This document shows positions 1 to 5,125 of a stretch of 5,125 nucleotides of DNA, piece by piece. The stretch comes from Smithellaceae bacterium (GTDB lineage Bacteria > Desulfobacterota > Syntrophia > Syntrophales > Smithellaceae), in assembly GCA_028704195.1 (NCBI GenBank), contig JAQVLL010000172.1, positions 1 through 5,125 of the forward strand. Direction: 5' to 3'. Below the pieces are notes generated by a model. It made no database searches, was not told the DNA's origin, and saw only the letters and a program-made list of their open reading frames with translations. Position 1 is the first letter of the stretch. Every line of letters begins with the position of its first letter. Both the position numbers and the translations under genes were made by a program.

Positions 1-389
1 TTTTCGGCGATAATTCCTATTCTCTGACGGCCAATTTCACAACGGTTGCCGGCCTGAGAAAAGGCAGTCCTGTGAATATCCTGGGCATTGACGTCGGACG
101 AGTGGAAAGAATCATCATGGATCAGGAGAACCTGAGAGCCGTTGTGGAATTGAGAATCAAGAACGACATCAAAATATACGATGACGCCATCGCCTCGATT
201 AAAACAGAGGGGCTAATCGGCGACAAGTATCTCAGCATCGACCCGGGCGGCGGCGGGGATCTTCTCAAGCACAACGGTGTTATCACAGACACACAGGCTG
301 CAGTGGATGTCGAACAGCTCATCAGCAAATACGCATTCGGAGAAATAAAAAAGGTTTCTCCCAACAATAAGGACAAGGATAAGAAATAG
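1..389 (+). CDS. mlaD: MlaD, MCE-domain phospholipid transport protein (5' end outside window)
   Basis: This is the C-terminal 128 residues of an MlaD-type MCE protein; the reading frame is open from base 3 and ends with TAG at 387-389. MlaD is the inner-membrane-anchored, substrate-binding subunit of the MlaFEDB ABC complex and forms a ring through which phospholipid passes to or from MlaC. Visible MCE features are the strand beginning YSLTANF, the turn GLRKGSPVNILGIDVGRV, and later TEGLIGDKYLSIDPGG, a typical end of an MCE domain. After it come a D-V-E-Q-L-I-S-K-Y-A-F-G segment, resembling the pore-forming C-terminal helix of E. coli MlaD, and a charged lysine/aspartate tail. The N-terminal membrane helix and the first MCE strands lie outside the window. 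The GTG at 72 is internal (V of SPVNILG), not a start. mlaC follows after 19 bp, so the two are almost certainly co-transcribed. The family call is secure; assignment to MlaD rather than another short MCE protein rests on the neighbours. Confidence 0.93.
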   Translation, partial: FGDNSYSLTANFTTVAGLRKGSPVNILGIDVGRVERIIMDQENLRAVVELRIKNDIKIYDDAIASIKTEGLIGDKYLSIDPGGGGDLLKHNGVITDTQAAVDVEQLISKYAFGEIKKVSPNNKDKDKK

Positions 390-394
390 GCTAC

Positions 395-400
395 AGGAGG
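395..400 (+). promoter_or_regulatory. Strong Shine-Dalgarno of mlaC
   Basis: AGGAGG, a full match to the anti-Shine-Dalgarno sequence, ends 8 nt before the ATG at 409. It fixes the mlaC start and shows how a canonical site looks in this genome, in contrast to mlaA. Confidence 0.85.
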
Positions 401-408
401 CCCGGGCA

Positions 409-1002
409 ATGATAAAAAAGATTACGATATTCAGTTTATTGATGATGCTCATATTATGCGTTCCGGTTTACGCCGGAGCGCCAATGACTACGGTGGAATC
501 CACTGTCAACAAAGTGCTTGACGTGCTTCGTGATCCCAAACTGAAAGACCCAAGCGCCAAAAAGGCAAAGGCGGAAAAACTCCGTGTGATTTACAAGGAG
601 ATGTTTGATGAAATAGAATTTTCCAAACGCACGCTCCAGCGCAACTGGACCAAGTTTACACCCGATCAGCGCAAGGAATTTGTTGGTCTGTTTGAACAGG
701 TTCTGGAAAAAGCTTATCTGGATAAAATTCTGGAATATTCCAACGAGAAGATCGTTTTCCATAAAGAAACAATGGCGGCGGACGACAAGGCGGAAATTCA
801 ATCGAAGATTGTTACATCCTCAAAAGAAATCCCCATCTATTACAGGATGATCCTCAAAGACGGCAAGTGGAAGGTTTATGATGTGGTGGTGGAAAATGTA
901 AGCCTGGTCCAGAACTACAGAACCCAGTTTAGTGACATCCTTGCCAGCGGCACGCCGGAAAAACTGCTGGAAAGCCTGCGAAAAAAGGTCAACACGCAGT
1001 AA
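409..1002 (+). CDS. mlaC: MlaC, periplasmic phospholipid-binding carrier (Tol_Tol_Ttg2 family)
   Basis: This 197-residue protein matches the MlaC/Ttg2D family in length (E. coli about 210). MlaC shuttles phospholipid across the periplasm between the outer-membrane MlaA complex and the inner-membrane MlaFEDB complex. Residues 1-22 form a signal peptide: MIKK n-region, hydrophobic core, and a V-Y-A cleavage site before G23. Cys17 is preceded by Leu rather than Gly/Ala/Ser, so it is not a lipobox. The mature protein has the family layout: a helical N-terminal part with T-V-N-K-V-L-D-V-L near residues 32-40, FDEIEFSKRTLQRNW at 66-80 (the conserved 'fd...a...lg..W' region), FTPDQRKEFVGLFEQVL, then a beta-rich C-terminal half with IYYRMILKDGKWKVYDVVVE and N-V-S-L-V-Q-N-Y-R-T-Q-F, the conserved segment next to the lipid pocket. 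The start is set by the AGGAGG 8 nt upstream. It lies directly after mlaD, as is usual in mla operons. No frame damage is seen. Confidence 0.96.
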   Translation: MIKKITIFSLLMMLILCVPVYAGAPMTTVESTVNKVLDVLRDPKLKDPSAKKAKAEKLRVIYKEMFDEIEFSKRTLQRNWTKFTPDQRKEFVGLFEQVLEKAYLDKILEYSNEKIVFHKETMAADDKAEIQSKIVTSSKEIPIYYRMILKDGKWKVYDVVVENVSLVQNYRTQFSDILASGTPEKLLESLRKKVNTQ

Positions 1003-1013
1003 TTATCCCTGCC

Positions 1014-1045
1014 GTCGTTTTTAAGGAAAGCGGCATCCGTTTTTT
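1014..1045 (+). terminator. Possible weak hairpin/T-run (attenuator or terminator) between mlaC and mlaA
   Basis: Eleven bases after the mlaC stop two overlapping hairpins can be drawn by eye. Hairpin A pairs 1014-1021 with 1027-1034 (8 pairs, two of them G-U, loop TAAGG) and is followed 5 nt later by T6 at 1040-1045. Hairpin B pairs 1025-1033 with 1037-1045 (9 pairs, three of them G-U, loop CAT) and uses the T-run itself. They share bases, so they exclude each other. Neither is strong and hairpin A is not directly adjacent to the T-run, so this may be a weak or partial terminator, or chance. Folding energy was not computed. Confidence 0.25.
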
Positions 1046-1112
1046 CAGGCCGGCATGGAACAAGAAAGACAAAAGGCAATATATCTCAGCAAAAAATGAC
1101 GGGCGCCCTTTC

Positions 1113-2042
1113 ATGAGACATTGCATTTCACTTATTATACTGTTCCTAATGATATCCGCGGGGGTCACACCGATCCACAGCCAGGCTGCAGGAACTCAAC
1201 AGGCACTGGAAAAATATTCATCCGTTCAACAAGCAGCACCTGCAAATGCGGGAAGTCTTCCGGTACAATCTTCAGAAAAAACGGGCGTCACCGAGAATGA
1301 TCCGTATGCCGATGAGCAGAATCTTGATTACGACGATGACCCATTCGCAGAAGCAAGAGTGACCATTGCTGATCCGATAGAGCCGCTCAACAGAATCTCG
1401 TACCTTGTGAACGACAGGCTGTATTATTGGGCCATCAAGCCGGCCGCAAGCGTTTACAAATGGATTATTCCGGAACCTGCGCGGATCAGCGTAAAACGAT
1501 TCTACCTCAACGCGAAATTCCCCATCCGTTTCATTAATTGTCTGCTACAGGCTGATCTCAGCGGCGCAGGCATTGAGTTCGGCCGTTTTACGATCAATAC
1601 GATATGGGGCATTGGGGGATTACTTGATCCTGCGGCAGGAGGCGAAATCAAACTGGCAGAACAGGACACGGATTTTGGACAAACCCTGGGCATGTATGGT
1701 GTTGGACACGGTTTTTACATCATGTGGCCTGTACTCGGTCCGTCCAGCCCCCGCGACAGCGTGGACATTGCCGGTGAATATTTTCTGGATCCGCTTTCCT
1801 ACATCGGGCCGTGGTACACCGGTATCGGCATCAGGCCCTTCAAAATCATCAACAACGCGTCTCTGGTCATCGGCGAATATGAATCCCTTCAGGCGGCGGC
1901 ACTTGATCCCTATGTGGCCATTCGTGATGCCTACGCCCAATACCGCGCAAAAGCGATCAAGGCACGTAAGGCAAGGTCTCTGATTTTTAAAGACGATGGC
2001 GCTGGCGATTCCCCGGATAGTCCGTCGACCGTGAAGGAATAA
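1113..2042 (+). CDS. mlaA: MlaA (VacJ) family outer-membrane phospholipid protein without a lipobox
   Basis: This 309-residue protein belongs to the MlaA/VacJ family. In E. coli MlaA is an outer-membrane lipoprotein forming a ring-shaped channel that removes phospholipid from the outer leaflet and passes it to MlaC. The domain runs from about residue 86 to 285: ADPIEPLNRISYLVNDRLYY (DPxExxNR..f..ND hallmark), KPAASVYKWIIPEPARISV, FGRFTINTIWGIGGLLDPA (the FxxNxxxGxGGLxD signature), TDFGQTLGMYGVGHG, and WPVLGPSSPRDSVD (the P.lGPss.RD signature). Residues 1-25 form a signal peptide with likely S-Q-A cleavage. The only cysteine near it is Cys4, before the hydrophobic core, so no lipobox exists. 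A 60-residue low-complexity, Q/A/S- then D/E-rich linker (28-85) precedes the domain, absent from the 251-residue E. coli protein. ATG 1113 is the only usable start: the frame stays open upstream to at least 999 without ATG, GTG or TTG, and no clear Shine-Dalgarno is seen. The barrel gene follows after 23 bp. Confidence 0.95.
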   Translation: MRHCISLIILFLMISAGVTPIHSQAAGTQQALEKYSSVQQAAPANAGSLPVQSSEKTGVTENDPYADEQNLDYDDDPFAEARVTIADPIEPLNRISYLVNDRLYYWAIKPAASVYKWIIPEPARISVKRFYLNAKFPIRFINCLLQADLSGAGIEFGRFTINTIWGIGGLLDPAAGGEIKLAEQDTDFGQTLGMYGVGHGFYIMWPVLGPSSPRDSVDIAGEYFLDPLSYIGPWYTGIGIRPFKIINNASLVIGEYESLQAAALDPYVAIRDAYAQYRAKAIKARKARSLIFKDDGAGDSPDSPSTVKE

Positions 2043-2052
2043 ATTCATCAAA

Positions 2053-2058
2053 AAGGAG
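2053..2058 (+). promoter_or_regulatory. Shine-Dalgarno that places the barrel gene start at ACG 2066
   Basis: AAGGAG within an A-rich run lies 7 nt before the ACG triplet at 2066-2068, an ideal distance. It is about 40 nt from the first conventional candidate (TTG 2099), much too far to serve it. This site is the main argument for the upstream start. Confidence 0.75.
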
Positions 2059-2065
2059 AACCGTT

Positions 2066-2848
2066 ACGAAAAAATTAGGATTAATCATCATCCCGGTATT
2101 GTTGATTCTGTCCCTGGCTCCGGTTACTGCCGTGGGTGGGATGTTCGGTCCGCCGCAAACTTCATCCAGAGAATCCGGGGGGCTGAATACAGCCATCGGC
2201 TACTGGTATTATGAAGACACTTACAAGAATGGCTCAAATCATCAAATCCGGCAGCATCATGTTTACTCGCAGGTTTCCTACGGATCAAAGAATGTCTGGG
2301 AAATATACGGGCGCATCGGCGTGTCGGATCTGAAGATTTTTGACGCCTCAAAATCCACCCAAATATTCACCGCAACGATAAAAAATCACTTTGAAGAAAA
2401 CTGGAAATTCATGGGAACCCTGGGGGCAAAGGGCTTTTTCCCCGTCAACAGCATTTTCGGCATCGGCGCCTTCATCCAGGCAAACTGCAGCTTCAGCAAC
2501 TATACCGACAACCTCGTCGGACTATATCGTTCGACGCCGTTTACTGATGATTTAAAAGTCAAGAATCTCTGGAATATAAATTTCGGCATCGGTGCGCAGG
2601 CGACGGTTCCCTATGGCATAAAACTGTATGCCGGCCCCTTCGTCTATTATGCCGAAGCAGACGCGCAGCTTGCTGCCGGCATTCCGGGAATTCAGTCCGG
2701 AGACCAAAGAATCATCTGGAAGAACAGATCGATCATCGGCGGATACTTCGGGGCGGACATACCGCTGGCCAAAGGATTTCGTCTGAACATCGAAGGGCAA
2801 TACACAGACCGGTTTTCTATCGGATCGGCAATCACTTACACCTATTAA
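2066..2848 (+). CDS. Predicted outer-membrane beta-barrel protein, probable ACG start
   Basis: I do not recognise a named family. Read from ACG 2066 the protein has 260 residues and opens with a textbook signal peptide: M-K-K n-region, L-G-L-I-I-I-P-V-L-L-I-L-S-L hydrophobic core, and V-T-A cleavage after residue 22. The mature 238 residues look like a small outer-membrane beta-barrel: repeated 9-11-residue amphipathic strands rich in alternating aromatic and small residues, such as LNTAIGYWYYEDTY, HHVYSQVSYGS, WEIYGRIGVSDL, FGIGAFIQANCSF, WNINFGIGAQATV, IKLYAGPFVYYAEADAQL, IIGGYFGADIPL and FRLNIEGQYTD. The last residues, SIGSAITY then TY, fit the C-terminal beta-signal recognised by the BAM complex (polar-x-Gly-x-x-hydrophobic-x-aromatic). 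Two Lys residues and the core are lost if translation starts at TTG 2099 (249 residues), which would leave a poor signal. It sits 23 bp after mlaA and 17 bp before ddl, so co-transcription is likely. A role with MlaA is possible but unproven; strand count and pore function are not determinable here. Confidence 0.8.
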   Translation, partial: TKKLGLIIIPVLLILSLAPVTAVGGMFGPPQTSSRESGGLNTAIGYWYYEDTYKNGSNHQIRQHHVYSQVSYGSKNVWEIYGRIGVSDLKIFDASKSTQIFTATIKNHFEENWKFMGTLGAKGFFPVNSIFGIGAFIQANCSFSNYTDNLVGLYRSTPFTDDLKVKNLWNINFGIGAQATVPYGIKLYAGPFVYYAEADAQLAAGIPGIQSGDQRIIWKNRSIIGGYFGADIPLAKGFRLNIEGQYTDRFSIGSAITYTY

Positions 2849-2854
2849 AAACAT

Positions 2855-2859
2855 AAGGA
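2855..2859 (+). promoter_or_regulatory. Shine-Dalgarno of ddl
   Basis: AAGGA lies 6 nt before ATG 2866, inside the 17-bp gap after the barrel gene's TAA. It supports this start, even though the protein then carries about 12 residues before the first beta-strand (KIGVLYGG). Confidence 0.7.
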
Positions 2860-2865
2860 TAAAAA

Positions 2866-3999
2866 ATGGTATCCAAAAGAAAAACCACCCCCTTATCTAA
2901 ATTGAAAATTGGCGTTTTATATGGCGGCCGATCAGGAGAACACGACGTATCGCTTTGCTCGGCGGCATCCGTTGTAGCAGCACTGGATAAATCCAAATAT
3001 GATATCATCGCCATCGGAATCGACCGCGACGGGCGCTGGTACGTTCAGGATCAGCCGGAAATCGTCAAGGATAAAGCCTTTGGTAAAATTCTGTCTCTGA
3101 AAAAACGGGGATGGTGGCTGGTCAATCATTTCGAGCAGCAAAACAAACTGTATATTTACAATCTCGAAAAGAGTGGCGAAAAAGTAGTGGTTGACCTGGT
3201 CTTCCCCGTCCTGCACGGCACGTATGGCGAAGATGGAACGTTGCAGGGACTGCTGGAGCTGGCCATGGTTCCCTATGTGGGCGTGGACGTAGCCGGTTCT
3301 GCCGTCGGCATGGATAAGGACATCGCCAAGCGGCTGCTGAAGGAAGCCGGCATCCCGGTGGTCCCGTGGATCACGATCAGCAGGAATGAGTGGCATGAAG
3401 CGCCTGAAAAAATCCTGCGCAGGATTGCAAAAGAACTGAGCCTGCCGGTTTTCGTCAAGCCTTTGTGCACCGGTTCTTCCGTTGGCATCAAAAAGGTGAA
3501 AGTAAAAAAAGACCTCGCCCCGGCCATTGATTATGCCTTTCAGTTCGACACGAGAATCATGATTGAAACAGGCATCGACTGCCGTGAGATCGAGTGCGCC
3601 GTGCTCGGCAACGAAAATCCGGAAGCGTCCATCCCGGGTGAAATCCTGCCCCGGCATGAATTTTATTCCTACGAAGCCAAATATCTTGATCCCGATGGCG
3701 CAAAGATGAATATCCCGGCAAAGATCCCCGTCAGGCTGTCAGCGGACATCCGCAAATGTGCCGTCAGAGGCTTCAAAGCGCTCAACTGCAATTCGATGGC
3801 GCGTGTTGATTTTTTTCTGGAGAAAAAGATAAACCGGTTTTATTTGAATGAGATCAATACCCTGCCCGGGTTTACCAGCATCAGCATGTACCCAAAACTC
3901 TGGTCGGCAACCGGACTCGAGTACAGCAGGCTCCTTGATCGTCTGGTTGAACTGGCCCTTCAACGTCATCGGGAAAGATCCTCCATCAAAACGGATTAG
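2866..3999 (+). CDS. ddl: D-alanine--D-alanine ligase (Ddl)
   Basis: This cytoplasmic ATP-grasp enzyme joins two D-alanines (ATP to ADP plus phosphate); MurF then adds the dipeptide to the UDP-MurNAc-tripeptide. At 377 residues it has the length of the longer, DdlA-type enzymes. The N-terminal domain carries KIGVLYGGRSGEHDVSL with Glu25, matching catalytic Glu15 of E. coli DdlB. Then follow VFPVLHGTYGEDGTLQGLLE (113-132), YVGVDVAGSAVGMDK (137-151), VFVKPLCTGSSVGI (195-208; Lys198 for ATP, Ser204 matching Ser150), REIECAVLGN, PGEI, the omega-loop SYEAKYLD with Tyr269 (equivalent to Tyr216), MARVDFFL (Arg313, Asp315) and NEINTLPGFTSIS (Glu329, Asn331, Gly335, Ser340). Keeping the loop Tyr argues for D-Ala-D-Ala rather than the D-Ala-D-Lac activity of VanA-type ligases. 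All expected catalytic residues are present. It is the last rightward gene and is not flanked by mur/fts genes in this window. The residue equivalences come from memory of the family, not from an alignment run here. Confidence 0.97.
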   Translation: MVSKRKTTPLSKLKIGVLYGGRSGEHDVSLCSAASVVAALDKSKYDIIAIGIDRDGRWYVQDQPEIVKDKAFGKILSLKKRGWWLVNHFEQQNKLYIYNLEKSGEKVVVDLVFPVLHGTYGEDGTLQGLLELAMVPYVGVDVAGSAVGMDKDIAKRLLKEAGIPVVPWITISRNEWHEAPEKILRRIAKELSLPVFVKPLCTGSSVGIKKVKVKKDLAPAIDYAFQFDTRIMIETGIDCREIECAVLGNENPEASIPGEILPRHEFYSYEAKYLDPDGAKMNIPAKIPVRLSADIRKCAVRGFKALNCNSMARVDFFLEKKINRFYLNEINTLPGFTSISMYPKLWSATGLEYSRLLDRLVELALQRHRERSSIKTD

Positions 4000-4031
4000 C
4001 CTGCATTTCCATTAAGGTTTTCTGCCTAAAA

Positions 4032-5125
4032 TCATTGTCCGATAATCGGCCACGGGTTGGCTTCCTCGAGCTCGAAGGCGAGTTCGAGAAGTTCCCTTTC
4101 CCGGCCGAAGGCTGCGCCAAACTGGACACCCAGGGGCAGGCTGCTGCTGCTGAATCCCAGCGGAAGCGATATGGCCGGGGCACCGCTGACATTTTGCAGC
4201 GGAGTGAAAGTGACATAATTTCGGATCCGCTCAAACGCTTCATCGAAGGGAACATTCGGTCCCAGATAACCAAGTTTTGGAACGGGGTGGGCAAGCGTCG
4301 GATTGAGCAGTATATCGCAGGTGCTGAAGATATCATTATATATCCCTGAGAATCTGCGTAACCTTTTTATAACGGCCGGTGCCTTAAATGATTTTTTGAG
4401 GAACAGACGGCTAAGATTGATCGTCCAGTCTTCCAGCCTGCTTCGATCGAAGCCCCTGTTGATTAATAATCTTCCATAAAATCTAAAGGAGAAGGCCAGC
4501 ATCCCCCAATAGATAATAAAGTCGTCTGCCATCTGCGCATCGCAGGGACAGGGAATTTCCCTGACCGTATGGCCGAGTTCTTCGCAGAGAGTTCCGGTAC
4601 GGCGAACCAGATCGACTGACTCGGGATGTGCGGACGTGCCATAGGGCAAATCCGTAAAAAGAGCGATGCGCAGGCGTTTTTTCCCCGGGTTTTGCACCAG
4701 TCCGATCTCGGGCATTTTGGGGGCACGGCGATATTTTTCCGCGCCCTGGTAAAAAGTGGCCGTATCGCGCACCGTACGTGACAACACACCTTCGTAAACA
4801 ATGTTGACCGGCATCAATTGAGATCCTTCGACCGGTTCAAGTCTCCCTCGCGAAGGTTTGAGCCCGACCAGTCCGCAGCATGAAGCCGGTATGCGAATGG
4901 AGCCCCCACCATCGTTGCCGTGCGCGAGTGGAACAACACCGGAAGCCACCAGTGCCGCCGACCCGCCCGAAGATCCCCCGGTGGAATAATCAGTATGCCA
5001 CGGGTTACGCGTAACGCCGAATGCAAGAGGCTCTGTCGTTGCCGTTAAGCCGAATTCCGGTAAAGCGCTTTTTCCTAAACAGACAAGGCCTGTCGAAAAA
5101 AACTGTTTAACAAACCTGCTCGATT
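4032..5125 (-). CDS. Amidase-signature family hydrolase (N-terminus outside window)
   Basis: The minus-strand frame is open from the right edge to TGA at 4032-4034, giving 363 residues of an amidase-signature (Ser-cisSer-Lys) enzyme. The conserved block is complete: LGKSALPEFG, then STGGSSGGSAALVASG, then HGNDGGGSIRIPASCCGLVG followed by LKPSRGR. The nucleophilic Ser is the codon at 4899-4901 (GGGSIR) and the cis-Ser the codon at 4971-4973 (first Ser of GGSSGG), exactly 24 residues apart as in the family. The catalytic Lys of the upstream K-D motif lies beyond the window. The GTG at 4949 is an internal valine (ALVASG), not a start. The C-terminal part has FTPLQNVSGAPAISLPLG, PLGVQFGAAFGRERELLELA and a short E-E-A-N-P-W tail. 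The HGNDGGGSIRIPAS wording resembles 6-aminohexanoate cyclic-dimer hydrolase-like amidases more than GatA, and no gatB or gatC is seen; the substrate cannot be named. It converges on ddl with a 32-bp gap. Confidence 0.93.
   Translation of the reverse strand, partial: SSRFVKQFFSTGLVCLGKSALPEFGLTATTEPLAFGVTRNPWHTDYSTGGSSGGSAALVASGVVPLAHGNDGGGSIRIPASCCGLVGLKPSRGRLEPVEGSQLMPVNIVYEGVLSRTVRDTATFYQGAEKYRRAPKMPEIGLVQNPGKKRLRIALFTDLPYGTSAHPESVDLVRRTGTLCEELGHTVREIPCPCDAQMADDFIIYWGMLAFSFRFYGRLLINRGFDRSRLEDWTINLSRLFLKKSFKAPAVIKRLRRFSGIYNDIFSTCDILLNPTLAHPVPKLGYLGPNVPFDEAFERIRNYVTFTPLQNVSGAPAISLPLGFSSSSLPLGVQFGAAFGRERELLELAFELEEANPWPIIGQ

Noticed and set aside
72..389. GTG 72 as the start of a 105-residue protein
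   Set aside because: It lies within the MCE domain (SPVNILG); MCE-like sequence continues upstream to the window edge.
409..480. Cys17 of MlaC as a lipoprotein cysteine
   Set aside because: The residue before it is Leu instead of Gly/Ala/Ser, it sits within the hydrophobic core, and a normal V-Y-A signal peptidase I site follows.
1573..2051. Overlapping open frames on both strands (1573-1983 plus, 1620-2051 minus)
   Set aside because: Both lie within the conserved MlaA domain coding sequence and have no ribosome site or family motifs.
2099..2848. TTG 2099 as the start of the barrel protein (249 residues)
   Set aside because: It has no ribosome site at the right distance, and it removes the Lys-Lys n-region and half the hydrophobic core of a signal peptide that is complete when read from ACG 2066.
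3488..3512. A-rich runs in ddl as a possible programmed frameshift site
   Set aside because: They simply encode the lysine-rich stretch IKKVKVKKD; the ligase frame continues intact through all C-terminal motifs.
2932..3657. Long open frame (241 codons) on the minus strand
   Set aside because: It lies entirely antisense to ddl, whose catalytic motifs are intact; the translation shows no recognisable domain and looks like a codon-bias shadow.
4035..4349. Plus-strand open frame of 104 codons after ddl
   Set aside because: It is antisense to the C-terminal half of the amidase, which is clearly coding; no ribosome site or recognisable motif.
4032..4949. GTG 4949 as the start of the amidase (305 residues)
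   Set aside because: The codon is the valine inside the family's conserved ALVASG segment; the frame upstream carries GGSSGG and LGKSALPEFG and is open to the window edge.
1..5125. CRISPR array, tRNA/rRNA, insertion sequence or phage remnants
   Set aside because: No regularly spaced repeats, cloverleaf-like segments, transposase motifs or terminal inverted repeats were found on reading both strands; nearly all bases are explained by the six genes.

Overview
The window comes from a Gram-negative (diderm) bacterium with about 50% GC. It holds six genes: five read rightwards (1-3999) and one converges from the right edge (4032-5125). An outer membrane, periplasmic carriers and a peptidoglycan precursor enzyme are all implied. 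The mlaD-mlaC-mlaA order, the protein styles and the composition fit a deltaproteobacterial (Desulfobacterota/Syntrophales-like) lineage, but that placement is inference; no rRNA or other phylogenetic marker is present.

Layout. Positions 1-389 are the 3' part of mlaD (MCE-domain lipid transport protein). A strong Shine-Dalgarno and 19 bp separate it from mlaC (409-1002, periplasmic phospholipid carrier). A 110-bp gap with a possible weak hairpin/T-run then leads to mlaA (1113-2042, outer-membrane phospholipid channel protein), which here has a secretory signal but no lipobox. Next, 23 bp on, is an outer-membrane beta-barrel protein (best model 2066-2848), whose ribosome binding site and signal peptide point to an ACG start codon. 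After 17 bp comes ddl, D-alanine--D-alanine ligase (2866-3999). On the minus strand, an amidase-signature hydrolase (4032-5125, N-terminus outside the window) ends 32 bp from ddl.

How they work together. MlaD (inner membrane, with MlaE/F/B expected to the left), MlaC (periplasm) and MlaA (outer membrane) form the Mla phospholipid transport route that maintains outer-membrane lipid asymmetry. The barrel gene sits where a partner of MlaA could be encoded; in E. coli MlaA associates with the general porins OmpC/OmpF. Ddl makes the D-Ala-D-Ala dipeptide for peptidoglycan, so the rightward block reads as a cell-envelope gene set, probably largely co-transcribed. The amidase appears unrelated.

I see no mobile element, CRISPR array, tRNA, rRNA or tandem repeat. 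The region is mostly ordinary envelope biology. The points worth a second look are the ACG start, the MlaA without a lipobox, and the MlaA/barrel adjacency.
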